A stretch of DNA of 64,000 nt, from NCBI GenBank assembly GCA_025531455.1, contig JAMYHL010000060.1:1-64000 (forward strand). Reading direction: 5' to 3'. This document shows positions 43,188 to 52,842 of this stretch, piece after piece; position 1 is the stretch's first letter, and each line of letters opens with the position of its first letter. The DNA is from Apiotrichum sp. Y4204. Its lineage: Eukaryota > Basidiomycota > Tremellomycetes > Trichosporonales > Trichosporonaceae. The notes below the pieces were generated by a model that worked only from the letters and a program-made list of their open reading frames with translations, did not search any database and had not been told where the DNA came from. The translations under genes were made by a program, and so were the position numbers.

Positions 43188-44925
43188 ACGGGGGACGAGG
43201 TGATGGACAGGTGAAGGCTGGGAAACAAGCGACAAAGAGAGACAGGGGGAAAGGCAGGGTGAGAAGGGTTAGCAAGCAGTGGGAATGAGAAGGGTCAAGG
43301 AGTGGAGAACAAGGACGTCGATGAGGGTGAGAATGAGGAGTGAGGGATGTTGTGAGAATGAAAGTAGGAAAAGCACACGGGCTGTAGTGAGTGCGAAGTT
43401 GCGAACGTCAACATGACTTTGGCGCCGGGCGGCGGGATGGCAACAGGGAGGGCGCGCAAGCGCCTCGAGGCCTCGAGCCGTCACGCTGGCGACACCCTGC
43501 AGCCTGGCGGCGGCCTGGCCGCATGTATCCCACCGGATGCGCCCCGCCAGGTTCTCAGATCATAGATCCTAGATCCTAGATCCTAGATCATGGACGGTTG
43601 ATGTGGGCGGCAGCAGTTGTCAACGACGATCAGAGATCAGAGAGGGAAGATGCGGGATCCGGGATTGTCGATACGAACGATACGTCGATACATTGATCAA
43701 CCATGTGGATCGGCGTTCTTCCGACTTCCCTGGGCCCTATCTGAGGATGTTGATCGTTTGATCGTCGCAGGGGGATCTCGGCATTCCTGATGCGCCGATG
43801 CCGATCATTGATGGTTATCGCGACAATCCCGGAAGGAGATCCCGCCGCCGATCCCCCCCACGCCTCTCGACAATCACTACACGCGCACTCACCGACGACC
43901 TCATTGCCAACCCCACGCGTCCATAGTATATGCAAGCGGCATAGCCCAGTGGCCTAGCTCATAGGCCCAACTTATGCTTAGCGGTAATCATCGGTCCTGT
44001 ATCGATGGCGACGGAAGTTCGAATCCCTGGCGGTGGAAGAATGTTAACGTTACATTGTCTACACTGCACATCTCAGGGGGCCACCCAGGTAAACGCGGCT
44101 TGGGCACGGCTGTATCCGTAGTTGCTCCTCTGCCCGTGGGAGGCGGAGCTGCGGTAGCACACACCTGTCTCCCCGGCGGTGGAAGGGGACTATTGGCACG
44201 TTCCCTTTTTGTAACTTTGCAGTAGTGGTAGCCAGCAATGACAGCGCCTGTGGGTAATACGGTGTCGAGGCCGGTCGCGTTGAGTGTGATGTGAGGGTGG
44301 ATTGAGTAGTTGTTGTGAGCGTCCCTACAGTTCGACGTGTCCGTGCAGTGCGGGTCACAACTCTTGATTGGAGAGAAGTCGTTATAAGCTACGTTCCGAG
44401 CAGACGCCAGCCTGCCCGAAGTAACTGCTTTTTGACGTTGATCGTACATGCGACTGCACTGGTCGGATGAGAGGGTTATGGAGGGTGACATAGAATGCCC
44501 TATATTTATTTATGCCCATTGATAAGGAGAGTAGCAGAAGTGAGCAACAGCAAAACGTTACAAACAAACATCAACTAAGTATGTATCATAGCAATGACGG
44601 CGACTCCATGGATCGGCTCGAGCAGCTGGTGGAGGCGATGGCTTGGGGTAGCCGAGGTCCGTGAGAGTCTTACAGTATCAACAGCCGGCGCCTGTGGTGG
44701 CTTGGGGGGAATCTCGGCTCGGAACTATAGCCGCCAAAAATCAGTGGTACAGTGGTAGCGCATGGAATGTCCCATGGGGTATTTAACCTCGGCATTGTGT
44801 GCGGCTTTCGGTGGCGTCAACCACGCAGTATATTTCGACCTTCACCCACCACTTGTCGTCGTTCTTGTTCACATCCTGACTGTCGTTTCTTCAATCATTC
44901 ATACCCCAGCAGAGTTGTTCACAAG
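43188..44925. other. Gene-free stretch with tRNA-like and short tandem repeat elements
   Basis: There is no convincing protein gene in 1.7 kb. It holds a 7-nt tandem repeat (43557-43591) and a tRNA-like stretch near 43934-44033 that does not fold into a cloverleaf. Frames here have no recognisable motif. Confidence 0.45.
43557..43591. repeat. Tandem 7-mer AGATC(C/A)T x5
   Basis: Five consecutive 7-nt units read AGATCAT, AGATCCT, AGATCCT, AGATCCT, AGATCAT. It is a microsatellite-like repeat in noncoding sequence upstream of the minus-strand gene at 43187. Confidence 0.85.
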
Positions 44926-46202
44926 ATGATGCGCCAGTCGATCAGGCTCAGCCATTTGGCTGCTCGTCGCTACCGCCCAGCCACGGTCGGCAACCTCCAC
45001 TTCCGCTCTCTCAGCTCCGTGGTTGATGACCGTTTTGTTCGGTAAGCACATGATCAACCTAGTATTGTCTAATCATGCAGCATTGTCGAGGTGGCTCCTC
45101 GTGACGGACTTCAGAACCTCCGCCCCCCGGCTGTTCCGACTGAGGTCAAGAAGGAGCTCGTCGAACGGCTTCTTGACAGTGGGCTGCGCACCATCGAAGT
45201 CGGCAGCTTCGTCCGTCCCGACCGCGTTCCCCAGGTGAGTTCCGCCATTGGACTATCCTTCTAACACGCAGATGGCAGACACCCCGCAACTTCTTCCGTC
45301 TCTCCCGCCTCTTACCACCGCCGCCAAGGGCGAGGAAGTGCATTATCCTGTCCTGGTGCCCAACGCGAGGGGCATGGAGAGTCTGCTGGCCCTCGAGGAG
45401 AAGGAGAAGGCCTCCCGAGCTGGTGCGCCCCTTACCAACGAGATTGCGGTCTTCGTTTCTGCGACAGAGGTAAGAGAGATCTCATCTGTGACGATTTATT
45501 CACCGTTAGCCTTTCTCAATGGCGAACAACAACGCTTCTGTCGAGAAGGTTCTGAGCGGACTCCCGGCAGTCATCGAAAAGGCCAAGGAGCGTGGCTACC
45601 GTGTTCGTGGATATGTGTCTTGTGTCATGACGGACCCCTACGCCGGTCCTACTGCTCCCGAGGATGTCGTCAAGGTATCGAAGAAACTTCTGGAGATGGG
45701 TTGCTACGAGGTGTCTCTGGGCGACACCACTGGCGAGGGCAACCCTGAGGCTTGGAGGACGCTGTGGAAGGCTCTCCTTGACGAGGGTATTCCGACGTCC
45801 AAGATTGCCGTGAGTGAAATATATCATCTTCTGTAATGGTCGCTAACATTTACAGGCTCACGTGGGTTCACTTACATGATGTGATGTTAACGACAGTGCC
45901 ACGACACCTTCTCGATGGCTCTTCCCAGCATCCTCGCACTTCTTCCAATGGGCCTCCGCATTGTTGATTCGAGCTTGGCTGGACTTGGTGGTTGCCCTTA
46001 CTCCCCCGGCGCAACTGGCAACGTTGCCACGGAGGACGTCGTTTACGCTCTCCACAAAGTGGGATACCAAACCGGTGTGGACCTTGACAAGCTGGTGGAA
46101 TCGGGCAACTGGCTTTGCAAGAGCATCAACATCAACAACGAAAGCAAGGTTGGCCGCGCCATCGGAGCCCGCCAGGCGCTGCGTAAGGCGCGTGGTCAGT
46201 AG
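44926..46202 (+). CDS. Hydroxymethylglutaryl-CoA lyase, mitochondrial
   Basis: Exons 44926-45041, 45081-45234, 45272-45469, 45510-45809, 45856-45861 and 45897-46202 give 359 residues. The enzyme cleaves HMG-CoA to acetyl-CoA and acetoacetate, the last step of leucine catabolism. The N-terminus is basic and rich in Arg, Ser and Leu, as in a mitochondrial presequence. Family motifs in order: EVAPRDGLQN (catalytic Arg and metal Asp), IEVGSFV, NEIAVFVSATE, VRGYVSCV, EVSLGDTTG, HCHDTF (His258, His260 as metal ligands) and the lyase signature LAGLGGCPYSPGATGN with the catalytic Cys. The fifth exon is only 6 nt (GCTCAC, Ala-His) and supplies the first metal His. Introns are 35-46 nt. Confidence 0.95.
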
Positions 46203-46271
46203 ATCATCAGCATTGAAGGTCACACGGTCTCCTTTACAGTTTCTGAACCGAGCAGATATCTGAATGCATTG

Positions 46272-47262
46272 TCACTTGGTAAACGCTTGGCCGCGTATGC
46301 GGACATACATGAGTTCCCATCCCTCGTTGTATGCAGCCTCAGTGGTCGGCTTTCGTCCCTCTCCGGGGGTCGCAGAACACCAGTAAGCATCTGGACGGCA
46401 GATCTCCGCAACTTCCTCCATCATTTTCTGCGCTTCCTCGTCATTCCAGGATGCGAAGTAGGTGTTACGAACGAACGTCTGCAGCCAACCCACGAGATCC
46501 GTAGGCAGAGGAGTGGGCCGAGGAATAAGCGTCACGTGGGTCGGCTGCAGGCCGTGACGAAGCAGAAGCTGCAAGTTAGTCTGGCACTTCAACCAACTCA
46601 AGACTCACCGTTTCATACTGCTGAGCCGTTGGGAAATACCACGGATCGTAGGCGTGAGGATCAACCCCACGGCGGCGGAGAACCTCATGAATGGCCGCAC
46701 GAGCGCCAACCCTGTCTGTGTTGGAATCACTCAGCGAAGACTGGACTCACACATTTCCAAACCCTCCAAACTCGAAGCATACTCGCCCTGAGGGCTTAAG
46801 TAGCCATTTGATCGTGTCGACAACGCCTCCAGGGTTGGACTTGCACCAGTGGAATGTTGCCGATGAGAACACGGCATCGAACTGGCCCTTGAGAGACGGG
46901 TCCAGCGTGGAGTAGTCTTGAATGTCCCCTTTAACGTACTGGATCTCGAGGTGGGCGCCGGCTTGGCGCGCATGCTCCAGCTGGGCAACTTAGTCTTCGT
47001 CGTTGGCCATGCTCACCATTGACTCGCTGGAATCAACGCCACAAACAGCACCAGTAGGGCCAACAGCAGCCCTGATCTTCTCTGTCAACTGGCCACTTCC
47101 GCATCCCAGATCGACGATCCGCTCCCCAGGTTGGGGATTCAATAGCTCAAGTACTGGCGACGTGTTCGCGGAGGAGTAGACGAAATGCGCATGTTCGGTA
47201 TATTTATCAGGTGTGTGATTGGTAAGTGCGGCCTGGGATTGTACTTTGTCCGGGCTCGACAT
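46272..47262 (-). CDS. Class I SAM-dependent methyltransferase (trans-aconitate methyltransferase-like)
   Basis: Exons in coding order are 47262-47017, 46980-46751, 46711-46609 and 46568-46272, giving 291 residues. Motif I is VDLGCGSGQLT, followed by VCGVDSSES (acidic end of beta 2), YVKGDIQD and the FDAVFSSATFHW motif IV region typical of the UbiE/trans-aconitate methyltransferase group. The C-terminus has GWLQTFVRNTYFASW and YNEGWELMYVRIRG. The substrate is not evident; a small organic acid is the family precedent. The first intron is 36 nt, a multiple of three, and contains an in-frame TAA, so retention would stop translation. Start: the ATG at 47262; no ATG lies just upstream in frame. 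It converges on the HMG-CoA lyase gene, with 69 nt between the stops. Confidence 0.85.
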
Positions 47263-47810
47263 ATTCCACAATTGCCGCCTTGATTCTAGACGACGGTGTG
47301 CTGGCAGACGCGGTTGAGGGGCAAAACAGATTATCAGGTTGATGGATCGATGGAGCCTTCCCGTCGAGGTGGATTCATTCTTGATTCAAGAGCTTGAGCG
47401 TTCCTGGGGTCTTGTCTTCGCTGTTCACATTGGTGAATGCAAGCTCTTCGATCTTCGAGCCGGTCGAGCCAAGAGAGTGAGATGCCCCCCGGCCCCCCCC
47501 CCCCCCCTCGTGTGCATTTGTGTGACTCAATGTGACTTCGGGAAGCTTAAGTATAAATAAGCTGGGTCGAGCACACTCTCACCTATCACAGCTTACATAA
47601 GAGGTGTAAGCATCGACGGACATCGCCGATACCCGATAGCCGGGTGACATACAACCGAAAAGATCCCCACACGCACGCACTGCACAGTCAGTCAGCTTGA
47701 TCATCATCTCCATCTCAGCAAAATGCATCTCAAAGTATATAGATAGGTCTCTACAGAGCTACGGACATCGTTCTGTGCTTTTACTTTTCATCTCGATCAA
47801 CCCATCCCAA
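47263..47810. other. Divergent intergenic region with a 15-nt C run
   Basis: These 548 nt separate the divergently transcribed methyltransferase and ABM-monooxygenase genes and should hold both promoters. A run of 15 C lies at 47493-47507. No gene was seen. Confidence 0.5.
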
Positions 47811-48305
47811 ATGGTCCGCACAATTGTCGCCAATTTCAAGGCTAAGCCTGTAGGTGCACGGATTTTTGGTCACTGGCGATTGACTGCGTTTTAGGAAGCA
47901 GTAGAGAAGGTCAAGGCCAAGCTGCTGGAGGCGGCAGACGTCTACGTCAAAGATAAGGGAACTCTGTCTTGGACCATCTTGCAGGACCCTAAGGTTTGTA
48001 CTGCATCAGTTCTATTGCCCCGCTCTCCTATTTACAGTCACAGGACAAGACTAAATTCGCGATTGTCGAGCGTTACGAGGATGCCGCTGCCGTGGGCATC
48101 CATGCCAAGAACCCTGTAAGAGCCTTGGTGTACGGGACCTAGACTGACTTCTTTCTCAGTACTTCAAAGTGGGTGGTCATAAAGCTGATATCATGTTTGA
48201 TCAACTAATGTCTAGGAATTCGGCACCCACATGCGCCCCCTTCTCGCTGAGCCCACGGGACTAGGCTTCTATGATGAGCTGAAGGATTCTAAGGCGAAGC
48301 TGTAA
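47811..48305 (+). CDS. Antibiotic-biosynthesis-monooxygenase (ABM) fold protein
   Basis: Exons 47811-47849, 47895-47993, 48038-48115, 48160-48168 and 48216-48305 give 104 residues. The dimeric alpha/beta-barrel ABM family oxidises small quinones or related compounds without cofactor, or degrades reactive by-products. The sequence follows the family pattern: MVRTIVANFKAKP (beta 1), EAVEKVKAKLLEA (helix), LSWTILQDP (beta 2), FAIVERYED (beta 3), HAKNPYFKEFG (His plus helix) and MRPLLAEP at the end. The fourth exon is 9 nt (Tyr-Phe-Lys); the 47-nt intron after it is not a multiple of three, so splicing is needed to reach the conserved C-terminus. Confidence 0.8.
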
Positions 48306-49275
48306 TCGCTCGACAATAGTCAGCCACAAACGTCTTAGACTGAGGAACCAAGAACTGCAGAATGGCGGACAGGGCATATGCTGTTCTGCCGCAGTAGTTC
48401 CCTCACGAGCCAACATGGTGGGGCTCGTTGAACGGGGTTTTAGATATGCTGAGATGTACATGTTCCGTGCGTCACAGGCAGACTTGTGGCGATGATTGAC
48501 ACCTGTCGCCCACAGTACATGCTCTGATTGACCATAACTGGCGTCACTACACGATTCTTCCTTGACGCTCCGAAGGAACCTTCATGTTCTTGGGGAACGA
48601 GACCAATTGCGCCATCTGTGCCGTTTGAGTCTGACCTGTGTTGCCGCTTTGACTTTGGTCACTCTACCACCCCAAACTTACGGACTTAATCGCAACGGCA
48701 TGAGTATCATGGATACTGTTTCGAACTGGACGCGCTAAAATGTTTGACGACTGAGCTCTGCGGATCTTCTAGGCTCTGAGTGTCTGCGAATCCCGCTGGA
48801 AGACTTTCCCGTAACACAGGTACCGTTCCGCCTGTCAACCACACTGACAACACCGTCGGAAAAACTGGTTCCTGATCTTAGGAAGGTATTTATGGTTGTG
48901 CAGGATAGATGCGATTCCGATCTCTCCACATGTTACCAACACCCTATGTTCCCGCTCTTCTGACCTATCCGTTGATAGTTAGTTCAGAACTGGTGGTTTC
49001 AGGTTGTTGTGATGCTCTGTTCCGTTGGAGTCAGTGAACTTTACAACGAAGCAGTGCGCTATCGGACCTCGCAACACTACTACTGGAATCAACAGTTGGC
49101 AAGATATCGAGGAGTCTCCCGTCAGTCCGAGGAGTCTCCCGTCAGTCAACAGCATCCCAGATCCCACACGCGACGCATTGATTATCACCATATGACACAC
49201 ACATGCCATGCACTATAAAATGGAACATCGCTCAGAAAACTCTGGTCTCCACGCAGCAAAGTGCTTCCAACAGTC
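48306..49275. other. Gene-free stretch upstream of the esterase gene
   Basis: No gene was recognised in 970 nt. Two exact 20-nt direct copies lie at 49108-49147, about 130 nt upstream of the esterase ATG, and are listed separately. Confidence 0.5.
49108..49147. repeat. Two exact tandem copies of a 20-mer
   Basis: CGAGGAGTCTCCCGTCAGTC is repeated head-to-tail at 49108-49127 and 49128-49147. It sits 128 nt upstream of the esterase start, so it may be a duplicated promoter element or simple slippage. Confidence 0.85.
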
Positions 49276-50175
49276 ATGGGCCTTCAGCATCTGATCTCCC
49301 TCGCCACTGCCCTTGGCGTTTTAGTGTCTCCCACCATTGCGGCACCGGGATGTTCCAACACACTCTTCATGATAGACGGCTACAAACACGGCATGTCGGG
49401 GGCGAATTTCCGCGATCAGCCCACTGTTCCAGGATGGAACAACGTTCTTTTCAAATATGAAAACGGTATCATACCAATTATCGACAAGCTCAATCTCGAT
49501 CAGACGTTGGCAGCCGCCGTACCCGCTCTCGAGAAGATGGTGGTCGAGCAATATCGTCGCTGCCCTGGCAACAAAGTCGCCTTGCACGGATTCTCCTTCG
49601 GCGCACTCGTCGCCGGAAACGTGGTTGAGAGTCTGGCCGCCAAACAGGACGTCCCGCACAAACAGATCAACGCGGTTCTCTACGGTGACCCTCGTCGTCC
49701 AAGTCAAAGCAAGGGTACGGAAGGCCCCGCTGGTGGATGCTTGACCGTCCTTCCAAGCCTTCCCGGCCAAGCCGCCCCCGGACCCCGTAACACCGGTGAT
49801 ATCGATGTCAGTTACATTTGCAACCAGAACGACGTCATCTGCAACATGGCAAACCCATTCACCAATGCCGCCGCCGTGGCGAATGAGGTGCAGGGCTACC
49901 TGAGTGGAGACCACGGCTATCACATGAATCCGTTCGGCGAGCATTCAAACCCGGGCGACTACTACATCTCTCAGCCCCCTCGCCTTCAGTACGGTGCCCC
50001 GCTTCCGCTTCCCATTGCAACCCCCAATCAGCTTCTCAACGGCAATCAACTGTACAAGGATCTCGTTGCCAAGGGCGATAGCATTGCGGATGTTTTGAAC
50101 CGGTTTGGTCTTCCTACCGCAGACTTGTTTAAGCCCCTCAACCAATTCCTCAAAGATAATGGCATCGCTGTTTAA
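49276..50175 (+). CDS. Secreted cutinase-like serine esterase
   Basis: A single exon encodes 299 residues. A signal peptide is clear (LISLATALGVLVSPTIAA, cleavage near residue 23). The alpha/beta-hydrolase nucleophile elbow HGFSFGALV has Ser at about 107. NQNDVICNM at about 185-193 supplies an Asp between paired Cys, as in cutinases, and DHGYHM at about 212-217 supplies the His. Length exceeds classical cutinases (about 200-230) because of a C-terminal extension rich in Leu and Asn. It probably hydrolyses ester bonds in cutin, lipids or polyesters outside the cell. The absence of introns contrasts with its neighbours. Related PE-PPE/cutinase-like hydrolases are an alternative label. Confidence 0.82.
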   Translation: MGLQHLISLATALGVLVSPTIAAPGCSNTLFMIDGYKHGMSGANFRDQPTVPGWNNVLFKYENGIIPIIDKLNLDQTLAAAVPALEKMVVEQYRRCPGNKVALHGFSFGALVAGNVVESLAAKQDVPHKQINAVLYGDPRRPSQSKGTEGPAGGCLTVLPSLPGQAAPGPRNTGDIDVSYICNQNDVICNMANPFTNAAAVANEVQGYLSGDHGYHMNPFGEHSNPGDYYISQPPRLQYGAPLPLPIATPNQLLNGNQLYKDLVAKGDSIADVLNRFGLPTADLFKPLNQFLKDNGIAV

Positions 50176-52842
50176 TTAGCTTGTAGCTAGCTAACTGCCT
50201 AGCTAGTCTATATGCATACGATCTGCAATGTCAAAATGTAATTGGGAGCACACATCGCACTGAAACGAGGCGGTTACAACACTGAAGGCGGCTTTTTACA
50301 ATGTTAACGTTTTCCTCTACATCCAGGCATCGCGAGTTCTGAAGTTAAAGAAGCAGTTACAACAAGTGTTAGCCTTTTAGCTGAAGCGGGGCCCAAATAC
50401 CTCGCTCTGTCGTCAAAGGCAGTGGAAATGAAACAACGAACCTCCAGCACGTTTGGAACCTTAGAAGGATTGAAAGTAATTCTCCCTGCAATAATGCCTG
50501 GTACACTCACTTAATTATGAGGACTGTATTAGGTTTTTCTCGGGGTGACTGTGTCAATTGAATCTAATGGTCGAACAAATTGCGGAGCATTAACAGAAAT
50601 AAATCAAGACCAGCTGTGCTCAGCTCGGCGATTGTAAGCCCTCATATACGATTGCCATAAGGGGTAGGAGGATGGAAAACTAAAAATACAACGGCCCTTT
50701 GCTACTGAGGATGGGTTCTTGGGTTACCGCTCCACAACACCGTAGTCTGAGGATCGCGTCAATGACTAACATCCTACTTCTTGTCCCCATTGCTTCACCT
50801 CATACTTTTAACAGCAGAATTAAAGCACGCCGCGGAGACTTTGAAGAATGACACTATCATGGAAGGGGGGGAGGGGGGGGGGGTTTAGTGTGCAGATCTC
50901 ATGCAGGTATTATCACTGCCCTGGATGTTCTAATTCAGTCGTCAAAATAAGGAGTACGGAAAGTAAGGTAAGCCATAATTCAAAAAATAAGAGTACCATT
51001 ATTATCAGCTAATACATGCGCCACTTCCGTAGTAACGCAATATCCATGAGGGTACGGTTTTGTAAAAATCCAACAAGTTTGAAGAAACTTCCCATCCACC
51101 CACACACACCACACGCATCTTTCACCTTGCACCTCCTCTCCAGCGCATGTCACTTCAGATCTCGTCCTTTGCCTGCTCTGCCTTGTGGGCAACCGTCAAC
51201 GCTGAGGCCGACAGCGTGTTTTGCTCTGCGGGGGGCTGAGGGCAGGGAACACGAGAGTCAAAACCGCAGATATCCAGGCCATTCGGAGGTCCATATTTAC
51301 ATGGAAAGCAGCTGATACAGCAACACATGCCGCAACCCAGCCAAACAATATTCCACAAAAAAAGCGTGGCAGTCCGCTTCACAAGAGCATGCGGGTTAAC
51401 AGCTCAGAGCGAGTAGACGCATGTCTGGAATATAGTTGTTGTCGCAAGCTATGTACTATTTGAGTTCGAAGCGAGAAAACAAGTCATGCCAGTTTCTTAT
51501 CTACAAGTTTGGCATTCTAGGAACAGCTCACGAAACACAGGCTGCTGTTGCCTTCAGAAAATTTCCATGCACCATCGGCGGAGAGCCGAAAATAATGAGG
51601 CGATAAGTCGTCACAGTAAAGTAAAGAATAATGAGGTTAGACTTTCCATGATTCGATTTTACTTGTTATCCTGTCTTCATTCCATCCACCTAGTAAGCAA
51701 AACCCTGACTAACCTACCTTACCCGCCGAGCTGTATGCTGCGGTAAAAAAATGCGTGCAACTACTGACTACGAAGCCACACCAGGTTGCCATACAATTGA
51801 GCCTTGCTTGGAGAAAGTACACCTTGCCTTCAAAATACTTAAAACGTTCTCTTTTGTTTTTCGTTACCAAAGATGTGTATCAAGCCTTCAGGAGCGTCTA
51901 AGACGCATCTCCACGCCCCTTGTGGTGAGACGCGCTGCAAGTTCCTGGCCTAAACCGACTCACCGCGCCCCGCTATCCTCAGACGCTCAGGCAGTAATTC
52001 ATAGCACATCCACATATCTACAAGTATCTACAAACAACCACATATCTACAGTCCGCAATTGTACAGAAATCGTAGCTAGTTTACATACAAAATGCAATGC
52101 CAAACGCCTAAGACACAAATATTATTTTTTACTCTTAAGGACAGTCAGTGGTCGTTCGCCTAGTTGTTATCAATATAGAAACCTCGAGGGGATTGTTTTG
52201 GATTCTAACACCCATGTACTACATTTACTTTCTTCTGGTGTTTGTTTTGTTTGACACTGGAACACCTAAGTTTGGGGCATTGAAAACGTTGCGAATCCTC
52301 CAGCCACCTGCATCCAGGGGTCACTATTTCGCTGGGTCTCATTTGATGTATGCGCTCGACCCAGTTTGTCCTTGAGAGCTCACTGCCGTTGATAAGGCCC
52401 ACCAGCGCCATGCATCTGTCACCGAAGTCAATGTGGGAAGGGGGAAGGGTTAACCCAGAAAGCATTTAACATCAGCGCGCAAGGCCTCATCCTCAGGAGA
52501 AGCGACACCACAAACAGCCTCTTGGAGACGGCCTCTTGGAGCCATGCCAGCCGACAATTGCAACGGAGATGACTCAAAATACTGGCTGACTGAGTGCTTC
52601 AGGTTATTTCTGAATGTCACGCTTGAGGGCATGATTTAGAACCGACAAGGAGAGTGGTCAGCCAGACAGAGAGTGCTCAGCGCAGAAGGATAATTAATGG
52701 AATGACAAGTACACCAGCTGACACTGGCACACCGGGCCAACACTCAAGGTTTTGTACAGGATAGGCTTCCCATAAACATGACATGGTACGGAATAGGTAT
52801 CTCTTAACAGCGGTAAAGCTACGCAGGTATCTACAGCTCTGG
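50176..52842. other. Gene desert that looks A/T-richer
   Basis: These 2.7 kb have no gene I can support on either strand and read visibly richer in A/T than their surroundings. A G tract (seven G, one A, eleven G) lies at 50865-50883. CATATCTACA-type repeats occur near 52010-52050. A decayed mobile element is possible, but no terminal repeats, transposase or reverse-transcriptase motifs were found. Confidence 0.5.
50865..50883 (+). repeat. Long G tract
   Basis: Seven G, one A, eleven G in a row. It could form a G-quadruplex or simply be a slippage tract; assembly length errors are likely here. Confidence 0.8.

Noticed and set aside
43934..44033. tRNA-like stretch with an A-box-like TAGCCCAGTGG and a B-box-like AGTTCGAATCC
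   Set aside because: I could not form an acceptor stem or a stable T stem, and the D region would need an oversized loop. It may be a decayed tRNA or chance.
43988..44491. 167-codon minus-strand frame
   Set aside because: Overlaps the tRNA-like stretch, no recognisable motif and no good start context. It cannot be fully excluded as a small lineage protein.
44743..44775. A-box-like sequence CAGTGGTACAGTGGTAGCGC, similar to the 5' part of tRNA-Gly
   Set aside because: No B box follows at the right distance.
46990..46992. In-frame stop in the methyltransferase, suggesting a pseudogene
   Set aside because: It lies inside a well-formed 36-nt GTGAGC...CCCAG intron whose removal gives the family sequence SSESMLEHARQAG.
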